From Lachnospiraceae bacterium (GTDB lineage: Bacteria; Bacillota; Clostridia; Lachnospirales; Lachnospiraceae): 64,000 bases of DNA. A model generated the notes under the pieces. It made no database searches. It saw nothing but the letters and a program-made list of their open reading frames with translations, and was not told the DNA's origin. Numbering within the stretch: position 1 is the stretch's first letter; every line of letters starts with the position of its first letter. Below are positions 34,190-43,094 of this stretch, in pieces. A program made the translations under genes and the position numbers. Location: contig CABJAB010000002.1 in the NCBI GenBank assembly GCA_902363445.1, forward strand, positions 186,001 through 250,000, given 5' to 3'.

Positions 34190-34888
34190 ATGAAAACACA
34201 TACAATATGGAAAAGGACGGCGGCGTGTATCGCAGCGGTTTGTATGGTACTAAGCCTGGCAGCCTGTGGCTCCAAGGATGGAAATAGTATTGGTAGCGGC
34301 AGAGAAGTATATCAGGAATATGTCATCGGGATTATGGATGCCAACTATCTGGGGCAGTATGATAAGTATATAGAGATTACGGGCTCCGATCAGGAACAGG
34401 CTCAGAATATCTATGAAGCGAATACACAGGATTTTGCTGTGGCCATTGAAGAGGCGCTTTCCATCAAGTCCGATGTGGTCAGTATATCCTTGACAGAGCG
34501 GCTTGTGCAGGTGGCCAAGACCATTTACGGTCAGGCGAAGTATGAAGCGGTGGATGTGGTACGGAACGGAGATATCTATACAGTTACGGTGGAGATAGAA
34601 CCGGTGGATTTCTTCGGAACAGTGCAGCAGCCTTTTCAGTCAGCGGTTGACAGCTTTAATAACCGGGCAAAAAACGGAGAATTCGATGAATACAGCGACA
34701 CAGAATATGAGGAAGCATATGGTGAGGCTGTCACGGAGGCTCTGGAAAAAAGTGTATCTACTGTGACCTATGGGACGAAGATCACTGTAGATGTAACGCT
34801 GGATTATGACAAAGAAAATAATCTGTATGTAATCAGTGATGAGCAGATGGAAGCTCTGGACGTAAAAGTCGTGAATATGTCCAGATGA
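34190..34888 (+). CDS. Putative lipoprotein of unknown function
   Basis: 232 aa. Signal peptide with lipobox LSLAAC (Cys about residue 26), then a mostly alpha/beta acidic domain rich in Tyr and Glu with no motif I can name (YGQAKYEAVDVVRNGDIYTV near the middle). It should be anchored on the outer face of the membrane. It has its own promoter and terminator, and sits between sigE and sigG; that position does not prove a role in sporulation. Confidence 0.75.
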   Translation: MKTHTIWKRTAACIAAVCMVLSLAACGSKDGNSIGSGREVYQEYVIGIMDANYLGQYDKYIEITGSDQEQAQNIYEANTQDFAVAIEEALSIKSDVVSISLTERLVQVAKTIYGQAKYEAVDVVRNGDIYTVTVEIEPVDFFGTVQQPFQSAVDSFNNRAKNGEFDEYSDTEYEEAYGEAVTEALEKSVSTVTYGTKITVDVTLDYDKENNLYVISDEQMEALDVKVVNMSR

Positions 34889-34900
34889 TAACAGAAAAGG

Positions 34901-34944
34901 AAAACCAGACGGGCGGAAAAAGAACAGCTGTCCGTCTGGTTTTA
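34901..34944 (+). terminator. Intrinsic terminator after the lipoprotein gene
   Basis: AAACCAGACGG...CCGTCTGGTTT perfect stem plus T-run. Confidence 0.9.
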
Positions 34945-34986
34945 TGTTTTTTGTATATTGGGCGACGCAGCTCTACAAACTGGAAT

Positions 34987-35322
34987 TTATCGTTCTACAA
35001 CAACTGTGAGAATAACTAAATCTTTATCCCCTGTATTGATGATACTATGTTCAGAACCTTTTTTACAAATATGACAAGTTCCTTTAGTTAATATTTCTTT
35101 TTTTCCATCACAAATGGCTTTCCCGTTTCCAGATAATACATAGTTAATATCATCGCTTGTCTCGTGCTTATGCAAACCAATAGAGCCACCTGCATGAATG
35201 GCACAAGAAATTATTTTTCCTTGTTTGTCCATATACATGTTTGCTGTCATCATACCCGTTCCGTTATTCATGCCTGGAACGGTAATTTCTTTTATCTCAT
35301 TAAAATCTAATAACATATTCAT
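34987..35322 (-). CDS. Small cupin-domain protein
   Basis: 111 aa single-domain cupin. Motif 1 GGSIGLHKHETSDDINYVLSG contains the metal-binding pattern H-x-H-x(n)-E/D around residues 52-60; motif 2 is KGSEHSIINTGD. Function unknown; such proteins are sugar/amino-acid isomerases, dioxygenases or binding modules. It is on the minus strand between sigE and sigG, breaking the usual sigE-sigG adjacency, and is AT-richer than both neighbours, which suggests insertion. Confidence 0.8.
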   Translation of the reverse strand: MNMLLDFNEIKEITVPGMNNGTGMMTANMYMDKQGKIISCAIHAGGSIGLHKHETSDDINYVLSGNGKAICDGKKEILTKGTCHICKKGSEHSIINTGDKDLVILTVVVER

Positions 35323-35481
35323 TCCTCCAAATTTCCACTTGTTAAACTTTCTTTATGGGAAAATACAAATAGCTTTTACTTGTGCTCATTGCGCCTTTTC
35401 GCTTAAGGCAAGCTTTGTTTCCTAACCTTATGTATTCTTCTCACCGCGTGGAGGCAGGTTTCTGTCTGTTATAAAAGTCAT

Positions 35482-35545
35482 TGGAGAAGTCTCTGCATCG
35501 CCGGCCGACCAAAATCGTGGCGGCCGGAAACTTCTGCCGGAGCTT
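35482..35545 (-). repeat. Interspersed repeat module 3, copy D
   Basis: On the minus strand CGGCAGAAGTTTCCGGCCG... aligns with copies at 48820 and 59531. The surrounding 396-bp gap (35323-35718) otherwise shows no clear gene; a 44-codon frame runs through the module on the minus strand. Confidence 0.65.
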
Positions 35546-35680
35546 GAGTGGAGATTCCCCAAAATAATTCCAATAGCCTTGATTAATCAACGCTTTTCCG
35601 GTTTGTCAAGGCCTTTTAGACACCTTTCTATTTCCTTTTTTTTACGATAAAGTATCAGTATAAATCCAGGAAAAACCGTG

Positions 35681-35702
35681 CATCATTCTATATAGAATGA
35701 TG
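35681..35702. promoter_or_regulatory. Perfect 22-bp palindrome in the sigG leader
   Basis: CATCATTCTA-TA-TAGAATGATG ends five to six bases before the GGAGG site of sigG. In RNA it makes a 10-bp hairpin next to the ribosome-binding site. A possible sigma-F/G -35 (GTATA, 35658-35662) lies upstream. Confidence 0.7.
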
Positions 35703-35718
35703 ATGCGGAGGTAAAGGT

Positions 35719-36501
35719 ATGGCTGTATACAAGGTAGAAATCTGCGGGGTCAATACTTCCCAGCTTCCTCTTCTTAAAGCAGAAGAGAAGGAGGAGTTGT
35801 TCAAGAGGATCAAGGCAGGTGATAAGGAGGCCAGGGAACGTTACATTAAGGGGAATCTGAGACTTGTTCTCAGCGTCATTCAACGTTTTTCCGGTAATAA
35901 TGAGAACATTGACGACCTGTTTCAGATTGGCTGTATTGGGCTCATGAAAGCAATCGACAATTTCAATCCGGATATGATGGTAAAATTTTCGACCTATGCG
36001 GTCCCGATGATCGTGGGCGAGGTACGCCGCTACCTCAGGGATTCCGGGAGCTCCATCCGGGTGAGCCGTTCTCTGAGGGATACAGCATATAAAGCGATTT
36101 ACGCCAGAGAGGCATTGATGAAGAAAAATTCCAAGGAGCCGACGATCATGGAGATTGCTGAAGAGGTAGGGATGAGCCGGGAGGAAGTGGTATATGCTCT
36201 GGATGCCATCCAAAGTCCAGTAAGCCTTTATGAGCCGATCTACACAGATGGGGGCGATACTCTCTATGTCATGGACCAGATCAGCGATAAAAAAAATAAA
36301 GAAGAAAAATGGGTGGAACAAATTTCTTTAAATGAAGCGCTGAACCGACTTCCGGAGAGGGAGCGTCATATCATTGAACTGAGGTTTTATGAAGGAAAAA
36401 CACAAATGGAAGTAGCCAAAGAAATCGCCATTTCCCAGGCACAGGTCAGCCGTCTGGAAAAAAACGCACTGCGTATCATGAGGAATTATTTGAGTTCCTG
36501 A
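35719..36501 (+). CDS. sigG: RNA polymerase sporulation sigma factor SigG
   Basis: 260 aa, full length. Begins YKVEICGVNTSQLPLL, the characteristic SigG N-terminus carrying the anti-sigma (Gin/SpoIIAB) contact region. Region 2 (GNLRLVLSVIQRFS, DLFQIGCIGLMKAIDNF, FSTYAVPMIVGEVRRYLRD), region 3 and region 4 (ERERHIIELRFYEGKTQMEVA, SQAQVSRLEKNAL) are intact. Drives late forespore transcription. Strong GGAGG site. Its last 16 bp overlap the end of convergent dinB. Confidence 0.97.
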   Translation: MAVYKVEICGVNTSQLPLLKAEEKEELFKRIKAGDKEARERYIKGNLRLVLSVIQRFSGNNENIDDLFQIGCIGLMKAIDNFNPDMMVKFSTYAVPMIVGEVRRYLRDSGSSIRVSRSLRDTAYKAIYAREALMKKNSKEPTIMEIAEEVGMSREEVVYALDAIQSPVSLYEPIYTDGGDTLYVMDQISDKKNKEEKWVEQISLNEALNRLPERERHIIELRFYEGKTQMEVAKEIAISQAQVSRLEKNALRIMRNYLSS

Positions 36502-37745
36502 GGTATAAAGGTGTTTTCGCGCTTGTTTTTGGAGAGCCTTCCTGTCATATGGTTAGTCTCACTGTTCAGAAAGCTGGCACGCTTGATGGAGTCTTCACCG
36601 AATTTTTTTCGGATCTCATCGATGGCGGAGTCCAGCTTTTCCATTTTATCGAACTTTTCGGAATCAAACAGATTATACTGCCGATAAGAGTCTTCCGTGA
36701 TATGGCTGGTCTGGACACCGAGCAGGCGAATGGGCGTACCGTCCCACATTTCGCTGAAAAGAGAGAGGACGGCAGAATAGACCTCACCTGTCACATTGGT
36801 CGTCACGGGCAGAATCCGCTGGTGGGTATGACTTACAAACTCACAGTCTGTGACTCTGACGGAAACACAGGACGCGCGAAGGCCGTCATGGCGCAGCCTT
36901 GTACATACGGTTTCACAGAGGGAGAGCAGGATATTTTTAGCTTCGTCGGCGGATTCCACATCATGGGGGAGGGTAGTGGAATTACCTACCTCTTTGTCTT
37001 TGGAAGACGGAGAGAGCAGCTGACCGTCGTCCAGGCCATGGGCGTAGCGGAAAAGAGTTTCTCCATGCTTTTTCAGATGAGCTTTTATGGTAGCGGGATT
37101 GCTGGCCGCCAGATCCCCAATGGTGTGAATACCAAGCTTTCTTAAAGTGGCCTCGGCAGAGCGGCCTACCATATATAACTCCCGGATGTCCAGGGGCCAC
37201 ATTTTTTCCGCTATCTCTTTTGGGAACAAAGTGTGAACCTTGTCCGGCTTTTCAAAATCACTGGCCATTTTAGCTAGCAGCCTGTTTTCAGAAATGCCGA
37301 TATTGACCGTGAACCCCAGCTCTTCTTTAATAGTCTGACGGATGGATTCGGCAGCGGATACGGGACTGTCATACAAAAGCCCGGTTCCGGTCATATCCAT
37401 GAAAGCCTCGTCAATGGAAAACGGTTCCACCAATGGAGAATAACGTTTGAGAATATCCAGAAATGCCCGGGAATTCGTATCGTACAGCTCGAAATCCGGC
37501 GGAATCAGTTTTAGATCCGGACATTTTTTTACGGCAGAAGCTATCGGTTCACCGGTTCGGACACCGCAGGCCCTGGCCAGCGGAGATTTGGCCAGGATGA
37601 TACCGTGCCGCTTTTCCCGGTCGCCGCCTATGGCAGAAGCGATAAGACGCAGATCCTGAGCATTTCCGTTCTTCAGCTCACGGACAGCGGTCCAGCTTAA
37701 ATATGCGGAGTTGACATCAATATGAAAATAGAGAGGCGTATTCAT
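36486..37745 (-). CDS. dinB: DNA polymerase IV (Y-family)
   Basis: 419 aa. Palm catalytic motifs FHIDVNSAYLSW (residues 7-18) and PFSIDEAFMDMTG (about 102-114, usually SIDE C/A F-D), thumb helix-hairpin-helix region (LGIHTIGDLAASNPATI) and little-finger domain. Inserts nucleotides opposite lesions at stalled forks. No visible beta-clamp box beyond YNLFDSEKF near residue 366, which resembles the QxxLF type. Convergent with sigG. Confidence 0.93.
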   Translation of the reverse strand: MNTPLYFHIDVNSAYLSWTAVRELKNGNAQDLRLIASAIGGDREKRHGIILAKSPLARACGVRTGEPIASAVKKCPDLKLIPPDFELYDTNSRAFLDILKRYSPLVEPFSIDEAFMDMTGTGLLYDSPVSAAESIRQTIKEELGFTVNIGISENRLLAKMASDFEKPDKVHTLFPKEIAEKMWPLDIRELYMVGRSAEATLRKLGIHTIGDLAASNPATIKAHLKKHGETLFRYAHGLDDGQLLSPSSKDKEVGNSTTLPHDVESADEAKNILLSLCETVCTRLRHDGLRASCVSVRVTDCEFVSHTHQRILPVTTNVTGEVYSAVLSLFSEMWDGTPIRLLGVQTSHITEDSYRQYNLFDSEKFDKMEKLDSAIDEIRKKFGEDSIKRASFLNSETNHMTGRLSKNKRENTFIPQELK

Positions 37746-37868
37746 GATTGCAGACAGCTCCTTTCCAAGACCTTAGCGTTTGTCCCTTGTATAATGACGC
37801 TGTGAAAACAGTATATCACAAACAGAAAAGAAAATCAAACGTATGTTCTGCGCGGCGCCTAAAAATTC

Positions 37869-37897
37869 TTGTGCAAATGGAGCTCCTATGGTATGAT
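37869..37897 (+). promoter_or_regulatory. Promoter for topB
   Basis: TTGTGC (37869-37874), 17-bp spacer, TATGAT (37892-37897); start codon 26 bp downstream. Confidence 0.5.
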
Positions 37898-37922
37898 AGA
37901 GACCATCGGAGGATTCGGATTT

Positions 37923-40067
37923 ATGGGAAAAGCACTTTACATTGCGGAAAAACCCAGCGTGGCGCAGGAGTTTGCGAAAGCGCTGAAGGTCAGCGCCAAA
38001 CGGGGAGACGGCTATCTGGAATCAGAAGAAGCTGTGGTCACATGGTGCGTAGGGCATCTGGTCACGATGAGTTATCCGGAAGAATATGACATAAAATACA
38101 AACGGTGGAGCCTGGAGACTCTGCCGTTTATTCCTGATATTTTTAAATATGAAGTGATCGGGAATGTGAAAAAACAGTTTCAGATCGTTAAGGGTCTCCT
38201 GAACCGGAAAGATGTGGATACGATTTATGTCTGTACCGACTCCGGGCGGGAAGGAGAGTATATCTACCGTCTGGTAGAGCAGATGGCCGGCGTACATGGA
38301 AAGACAAGGCGGCGGGTCTGGATTGACTCCCAGACGGAAGAAGAGATACGAAAAGGGATTCAGACGGCAAAGGATCTGAGCGATTATGACAATCTGGCCG
38401 CATCTGCGTATTTGCGGGCGAAAGAAGACTACCTCATGGGAATCAATTTTTCCCGTCTGCTGACTTTGAAATACGGGAATGTGATTTCTAACTGTATGAG
38501 ATCAGACCGGACGGTGGTCAGCGTGGGCCGTGTGATGACCTGTGTGCTGGGGATGACGGTACGCAGGGAAAGGGAAATCAGAAGCTTTGTCAAAACTCCG
38601 TTTTTTCGTGTTCTGGCCTCAGTATCCTGTGATGGCAAAGCATTTGATGCAGAATGGCGCGCGGTGGAGGGAAGCCGGTATTTTGCCTCTCCCATCTTGT
38701 ATAAGGACAATGGATTTCTGGAACGGGAAAAGGCAGAAGAGCTGATTGCACATCTGAGTGAAGAACAGCCGGTCACGGCCACTCTGCTTTCCATGGAAAA
38801 AAAGAAGGAGAAAAAGAACCCTCCTTTGTTATACAATCTGGCGGAGCTTCAGAATACCTGCTCCAGGCGTTTTAAGCTGAGTCCGGATGAAACGCTTAAG
38901 GTAGTGCAGGAGCTGTATGAGAAAAAACTGGTGACATATCCCAGGACGGATGCCCGTGTGCTGTCTACGGCCGTTGCAAAGGAAATACATAAAAATATCC
39001 GGGGGCTCCAGTCCATACCGGGAGTGGCAGGATTTGCGGAGCATATTCTGGAGACGGGAAGTTATAAAGGAATCGCCCGGACAAGATATGTGAATGATAA
39101 GCAGATTACGGACCATTATGCGATCATCCCCACCGGACAAGGCATCGGAGGGCTGAGGAGTATGCCGGCCGTATCGGTGAAAGTATATGAGGCCATCGTA
39201 CGGAGATTTCTCAGTGTGTTTTATCCCGCCGCTGTCTACCAAAAATTCGGATTGGAACTTGTCATCCGGGAAGAGCATTTTTTTGCTAATTTCCGGGTGC
39301 TTTTGGAGAAAGGGTACCTGGAGGTGACTGGATATTCCCAGAATACAAAATCAAAGGAAGAAAAGAAAGGCAGCGCGGATTCTTCCGGACAGGAGGAATC
39401 AGGAGAAGAGGGATCCGGGAAAAAAGACGGGGATGTACAGGAAGCAGATATCAATGATCCGGAGTTTTTGGAAGCGGTGAAAAAACTCACGAAAGGAAAC
39501 GAGCTCCCGGTGGAAAAGCTGACCGTCAAGGAAGGGGAGACCTCGCCGCCGAAGAGATATACATCTGGAACCATGATTTTAGCCATGGAAAATGCAGGTC
39601 AGCTGATCGAGGACGAAGAACTGCGGGCTCAGATAAAGGGAAGCGGTATCGGCACCAGTGCGACCAGGGCTGAGATATTAAAGAAGCTGGTGAATAATAA
39701 GTATCTTTCTTTAAATAAAAAGACTCAGGTGATCACGCCGACTCTTTTGGGAGAGGTGATCCACGATACCGTTTATATGTCCATCCGTCCCCTTTTAAAC
39801 CCGGATTTGACTGCCAGCTGGGAAAAGGGCCTGACCTACGTGGCCGACGGCGATATAACCGAAGAGGCATATATGGAGAAGCTCAAGGATTTCGTGACCA
39901 GAAGGACGGAAAATGTGATGCGGCTCAATAACAGTGTCATGGTGAGGGATTGCTACAGCCGAATTGAGGGATACTATAAAAAAGAAGACAGCGGAAACGG
40001 CCGGAGCAGGGCCGGGCGGACACAGGGACGGAAAAAGTCCGAGCCTAGAACAACACAGGCAAAATAA
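37923..40067 (+). CDS. topB: DNA topoisomerase III
   Basis: 714 aa from ATG 37923 (GGAGG ten bases upstream); the frame extends to 37869 but that part includes the promoter. TOPRIM domain starts KALYIAEKPSVAQEFAKAL with DSGREGEYIYRL acidic cluster near residue 101; catalytic tyrosine in LVTYPRTDARVL (about residue 340). An acidic, Glu/Gly/Ser-rich insertion (about residues 477-515) interrupts the core, as in several Clostridial TopB proteins. Basic C-terminus without zinc fingers. Type IA enzyme that decatenates and relaxes DNA. Confidence 0.94.
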   Translation: MGKALYIAEKPSVAQEFAKALKVSAKRGDGYLESEEAVVTWCVGHLVTMSYPEEYDIKYKRWSLETLPFIPDIFKYEVIGNVKKQFQIVKGLLNRKDVDTIYVCTDSGREGEYIYRLVEQMAGVHGKTRRRVWIDSQTEEEIRKGIQTAKDLSDYDNLAASAYLRAKEDYLMGINFSRLLTLKYGNVISNCMRSDRTVVSVGRVMTCVLGMTVRREREIRSFVKTPFFRVLASVSCDGKAFDAEWRAVEGSRYFASPILYKDNGFLEREKAEELIAHLSEEQPVTATLLSMEKKKEKKNPPLLYNLAELQNTCSRRFKLSPDETLKVVQELYEKKLVTYPRTDARVLSTAVAKEIHKNIRGLQSIPGVAGFAEHILETGSYKGIARTRYVNDKQITDHYAIIPTGQGIGGLRSMPAVSVKVYEAIVRRFLSVFYPAAVYQKFGLELVIREEHFFANFRVLLEKGYLEVTGYSQNTKSKEEKKGSADSSGQEESGEEGSGKKDGDVQEADINDPEFLEAVKKLTKGNELPVEKLTVKEGETSPPKRYTSGTMILAMENAGQLIEDEELRAQIKGSGIGTSATRAEILKKLVNNKYLSLNKKTQVITPTLLGEVIHDTVYMSIRPLLNPDLTASWEKGLTYVADGDITEEAYMEKLKDFVTRRTENVMRLNNSVMVRDCYSRIEGYYKKEDSGNGRSRAGRTQGRKKSEPRTTQAK

Positions 40068-40077
40068 GAAAGTGTGG

Positions 40078-40506
40078 ATGACGATGTGGAAAAAATGTAT
40101 GGAAGTATACAGAAAATATGAAGAGATAATCAATTACCTTATCGTAGGAGTCCTGACGACGATAGTGAGCCTTGCCATATATTATGGATGCGTATTTACA
40201 TTTCTGGATCCGGAAAACGGTCTGCAGCTTCAGGCGGCCAATGTGCTGTCCTGGATCGGCGCGGTGGCATTTGCCTATGTGACCAACCGGCGTTTTGTTT
40301 TTAAGAGCCAGAATGAGAACAAGGCTTCCGAAGCGGCACGCTTTGTTACATCCAGGCTGACGACGCTTCTGATGGACATGGCCGTCATGTATATCCTGGT
40401 CACGCTTCTTCATGGCAATGATAAGATTGCGAAGCTGGTGAGCCAGGTGGTGGTCATGATAGGAAATTATGTGTTCAGCAAGCTGTTTGTATTCCAGAAG
40501 AAATGA
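40078..40506 (+). CDS. GtrA-family membrane protein
   Basis: 142 aa with four membrane segments. NYLIVGVLTTIVSLAIYYG and AFAYVTNRRFVFKS are the GtrA signature. Members are thought to flip or help transfer prenyl-linked sugars in surface polysaccharide or teichoic acid glycosylation. The start at 40078 has no clear ribosome-binding site; it follows topB by 10 bp and may be translationally coupled. Followed 25 bp later by a thioesterase. Confidence 0.85.
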   Translation: MTMWKKCMEVYRKYEEIINYLIVGVLTTIVSLAIYYGCVFTFLDPENGLQLQAANVLSWIGAVAFAYVTNRRFVFKSQNENKASEAARFVTSRLTTLLMDMAVMYILVTLLHGNDKIAKLVSQVVVMIGNYVFSKLFVFQKK

Positions 40507-40531
40507 TGCAGTGCGGCAGAGGAGAGAACGG

Positions 40532-41026
40532 ATGGACTATCGAAGGCTTTTTGAGGAGAAGAACAGGCTGACCTATGATGCGGGAGACGAAGAACGGCAG
40601 ACCGCCATGGAGCAGGGGATACGGCGGGCGGTGGAAGGCCAGGAGAATCCTCGGCCAAGGATTCATGATATGATGAAAAAGTCCTTTGTATCCTGCAGCG
40701 AGGCGGACAGGACCCTGACTTTGGCCTATGAGGTGGAGGAGTGGGAATTAAATGCCGGCGGAACCATGCATGGCGGAATGATCGCCGCTGCCATGGATAC
40801 CACCTGCGGTATGACCGCCCGCTATTTGAGCGGAAGTCTGAACGCGGCCACGGTTTCCATGACGGTCAGCTATCTGCGGCCGGTCCCGGCCGGCGAACGG
40901 CTCCTTGTGACGGCGAAGGCTGTGCGGATTGGGCGGAGTCTTGCGAATCTGACTGCGGAAGCGGTCAATTCAAAAAACGGGAAGACGGCGGCACTTGCAA
41001 CGGCGGTATTCAGGATTCGGAAATAA
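40532..41026 (+). CDS. PaaI-type hotdog-fold thioesterase
   Basis: 164 aa from ATG 40532 with GAGGAGAG upstream. C-terminal hotdog domain: GGTMHGGMIAAAMDTTCGMTA (about residues 76-96) is the HGG active-site motif of PaaI-like acyl-CoA thioesterases, followed by the SMTVSYLRPVPAGERL strand. The N-terminal 50 residues are helical and less conserved. Substrate unknown. Last gene of the topB-gtrA run. Confidence 0.88.
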   Translation: MDYRRLFEEKNRLTYDAGDEERQTAMEQGIRRAVEGQENPRPRIHDMMKKSFVSCSEADRTLTLAYEVEEWELNAGGTMHGGMIAAAMDTTCGMTARYLSGSLNAATVSMTVSYLRPVPAGERLLVTAKAVRIGRSLANLTAEAVNSKNGKTAALATAVFRIRK

Positions 41027-41030
41027 GTAT

Positions 41031-41058
41031 TTTACAAAATGGATTTATGTGGTATGAT
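41031..41058 (+). promoter_or_regulatory. Promoter for glnS
   Basis: TTTACA (41031-41036), 16-bp spacer, TATGAT (41053-41058). The 70-bp leader is too short for a T-box. Confidence 0.5.
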
Positions 41059-41131
41059 AGAAAAATATTGGAGATACTGTAAAAGAATAAGATACGGTAT
41101 TATCGAAATTACGAATCAGCAGGAGGCTTTT

Positions 41132-42793
41132 ATGGAAAACGAGACAAAAAACTTTATCGAGCAGATAATTGATAAGGATCTGGCAGATGGTTATTATGAT
41201 CATGTGCAGACGAGATTTCCACCGGAGCCAAACGGCTACCTTCATATCGGACATGCCAAATCGATTCTTTTGAATTATGGCCTGGCAAAGAAATATAACG
41301 GGAAATTCAACCTTCGCTTTGACGATACCAATCCGACAAAGGAAAAAAGTGAATTTGTAGAATCCATAAAAGAGGACGTAGCATGGCTGGGGGCGGACTG
41401 GGAAGACCGTCTTTTGTTTGCTTCGGACTATTTTGATATCATGTATGAATGTGCTGTAAAACTGATCAAAAAAGGAAAAGCTTTCGTCTGTGATCTGACG
41501 GCGGATCAGATTCGGGAATATAGGGGAACTCTGACGGAGCCGGGCAAGGACAGCCCGTATAGAAATAGGACAGAAGAAGAGAACCTGGAGCTGTTTGAGA
41601 ATATGAAGAACGGTGTTTATGCCGATGGAGAAAAGGTGCTCCGTGCCAAGATCGATATGGCTTCTCCCAATATCAACATGCGCGATCCGGTCATTTACCG
41701 GGTGGCACACATGAGTCATCACAATACGGGAGATAAATGGTGCATATATCCCATGTATGATTTTGCCCATCCGATCGAAGACGCAGTGGAGCGTATCACC
41801 CATTCCATCTGTACGCTGGAATTTGAGGATCACAGACCCTTATACGACTGGGTGGTGAGGGAATGTGGATTTGACCATCCGCCCAAGCAGATTGAATTTG
41901 CGAAGCTGTATTTGAAAAATGTTGTTACCGGCAAGCGTTATATCAAAAAGCTGGTGGAAGATGGAATCGTAGATGGCTGGGACGACCCGAGACTTGTGTC
42001 TATCAGCGGCTTGAGGAGACGCGGATACACACCGGAGTCCATCCGCAGATTTGTGGAAATGGCAGGGGTATCCAAGAGCAACAGCGTTTGTGAGATGCCT
42101 ATGCTGGAGTATTGTATCCGGGAGGATCTGAAATTAAAGAAAGCAAGGATGATGGCGGTGCTGCATCCTCTGAAGCTCATCATAGACAACTACCCGGAGG
42201 ACCAGGTAGAATATATGGAGGTTCAGAACAATCAGGAGAACCCTGAACTGGGAGTGAGGACAGTGCCCTTCTGCAGGGAGCTTTATATTGAGCGGGAAGA
42301 TTTTATGGAAGTACCGGTGAAGAAATATTTCCGCCTGTTCCCCGGCAATGAGGTCCGACTGATGAATGGATATTTTGTAACGTGTACCGATGTGATCAAG
42401 GATGAAGAAGGAAACATCACTGAGGTTCACTGTACCTATGATCCGGAGACGAGGAGCGGCAGCGGTTTCACAGGAAGAAAAGTGAAGGGTACGATTCACT
42501 GGGTATCTGCCCGGCACGCGGTGAAAGCGGAGGTCCGGCTCTATGAGAATATTGTGGACGAGGAAAAGGGTGTTTATAATGAAGAGGATGGCAGTCTGAA
42601 CCTGAACCCAAATTCTTTGATAGTGCTTAGGGACTGTTATCTGGAGCCGGGACTTGCGGATGCAGAGGCACCGGAGAGCTTCCAGTTCGTGAGAAACGGA
42701 TATTTCTGCGTGGACAGCAAAGATTCAGAGCCGGGACATCTGGTGTTCAACCGGATCGTGTCCTTAAAGAGTTCTTTCAAAATTGAAAAATGA
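41132..42793 (+). CDS. glnS: Glutaminyl-tRNA synthetase
   Basis: 553 aa from ATG 41132 with AGGAGG upstream. Class I motifs: [17 protein letters not shown] (HIGH, residues about 28-44) and MAGVSKSNS in the KMSKS position; catalytic-domain block [10 protein letters not shown]; two C-terminal beta-barrel anticodon domains. The DDTNP and GCLHIGH-like features separate GlnRS from GluRS. Many Bacillota lack GlnRS and make Gln-tRNA through GatCAB; its presence is a trait of some Clostridia, probably acquired long ago. Confidence 0.94.
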   Translation: MENETKNFIEQIIDKDLADGYYDHVQTRFPPEPNGYLHIGHAKSILLNYGLAKKYNGKFNLRFDDTNPTKEKSEFVESIKEDVAWLGADWEDRLLFASDYFDIMYECAVKLIKKGKAFVCDLTADQIREYRGTLTEPGKDSPYRNRTEEENLELFENMKNGVYADGEKVLRAKIDMASPNINMRDPVIYRVAHMSHHNTGDKWCIYPMYDFAHPIEDAVERITHSICTLEFEDHRPLYDWVVRECGFDHPPKQIEFAKLYLKNVVTGKRYIKKLVEDGIVDGWDDPRLVSISGLRRRGYTPESIRRFVEMAGVSKSNSVCEMPMLEYCIREDLKLKKARMMAVLHPLKLIIDNYPEDQVEYMEVQNNQENPELGVRTVPFCRELYIEREDFMEVPVKKYFRLFPGNEVRLMNGYFVTCTDVIKDEEGNITEVHCTYDPETRSGSGFTGRKVKGTIHWVSARHAVKAEVRLYENIVDEEKGVYNEEDGSLNLNPNSLIVLRDCYLEPGLADAEAPESFQFVRNGYFCVDSKDSEPGHLVFNRIVSLKSSFKIEK

Positions 42794-42817
42794 GAACTTA
42801 TCGATAGAATAAAAAGT

Positions 42818-42852
42818 ATGCCGCAGGACACCAGGTGTTTTGCGGCATGTTT
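42818..42852 (+). terminator. Intrinsic terminator after glnS
   Basis: ATGCCGCA...TGCGGCAT stem then GTTT. The T-run is short. The gap up to 43095 holds, in order, a strong GGAGGAGG site feeding a three-codon frame (ATG 42875, stop 42884), a repeat module, and no recognised gene. Confidence 0.7.
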
Positions 42853-42885
42853 CACATAAAGGAGGAGGCCTGCCATGAAGAAATA

Positions 42886-42956
42886 GGGGTATACCTTGCC
42901 GCACGAAGTGCGCCCGCCCGGAGGGCATGAATCAAGGGATGCCCTTGGGTATACTA
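42886..42956 (-). repeat. Interspersed repeat module 2, solo copy
   Basis: Reverse complement of the module at 49190-49266, nearly identical over about 65 bp (GCCGCACGAAGTGCGCCCG, CGGAGGGCATGAATCAAGG). Ends carry inverted TATACC/GGTATA sequences, giving a short palindromic, MITE-like look. Confidence 0.75.
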
Positions 42957-43094
42957 ATGGAGCCGTTTGTATTCGATTTTCCCAATTTTATGATACCAGA
43001 ATTCATTCAAAGGAGAAAGGCCACGCGGTCCTGGCAGCCGCCTGGTTTATGGCGTATAAAAAATGGAGAAGGCGAACCGCGAGAGGAAAAAAAG

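Noticed and set aside
34987..35718. Possible prophage or integrative element between sigE and sigG
   Set aside because: Only a small cupin gene and one repeat module are there; no integrase, att-like duplications or phage genes were seen.
42927..43094. N-terminal extension of the MocR protein
   Set aside because: The extension begins in a repeat module and has no family similarity; ATG 43095 gives the normal GntR N-terminus with a ribosome-binding site.
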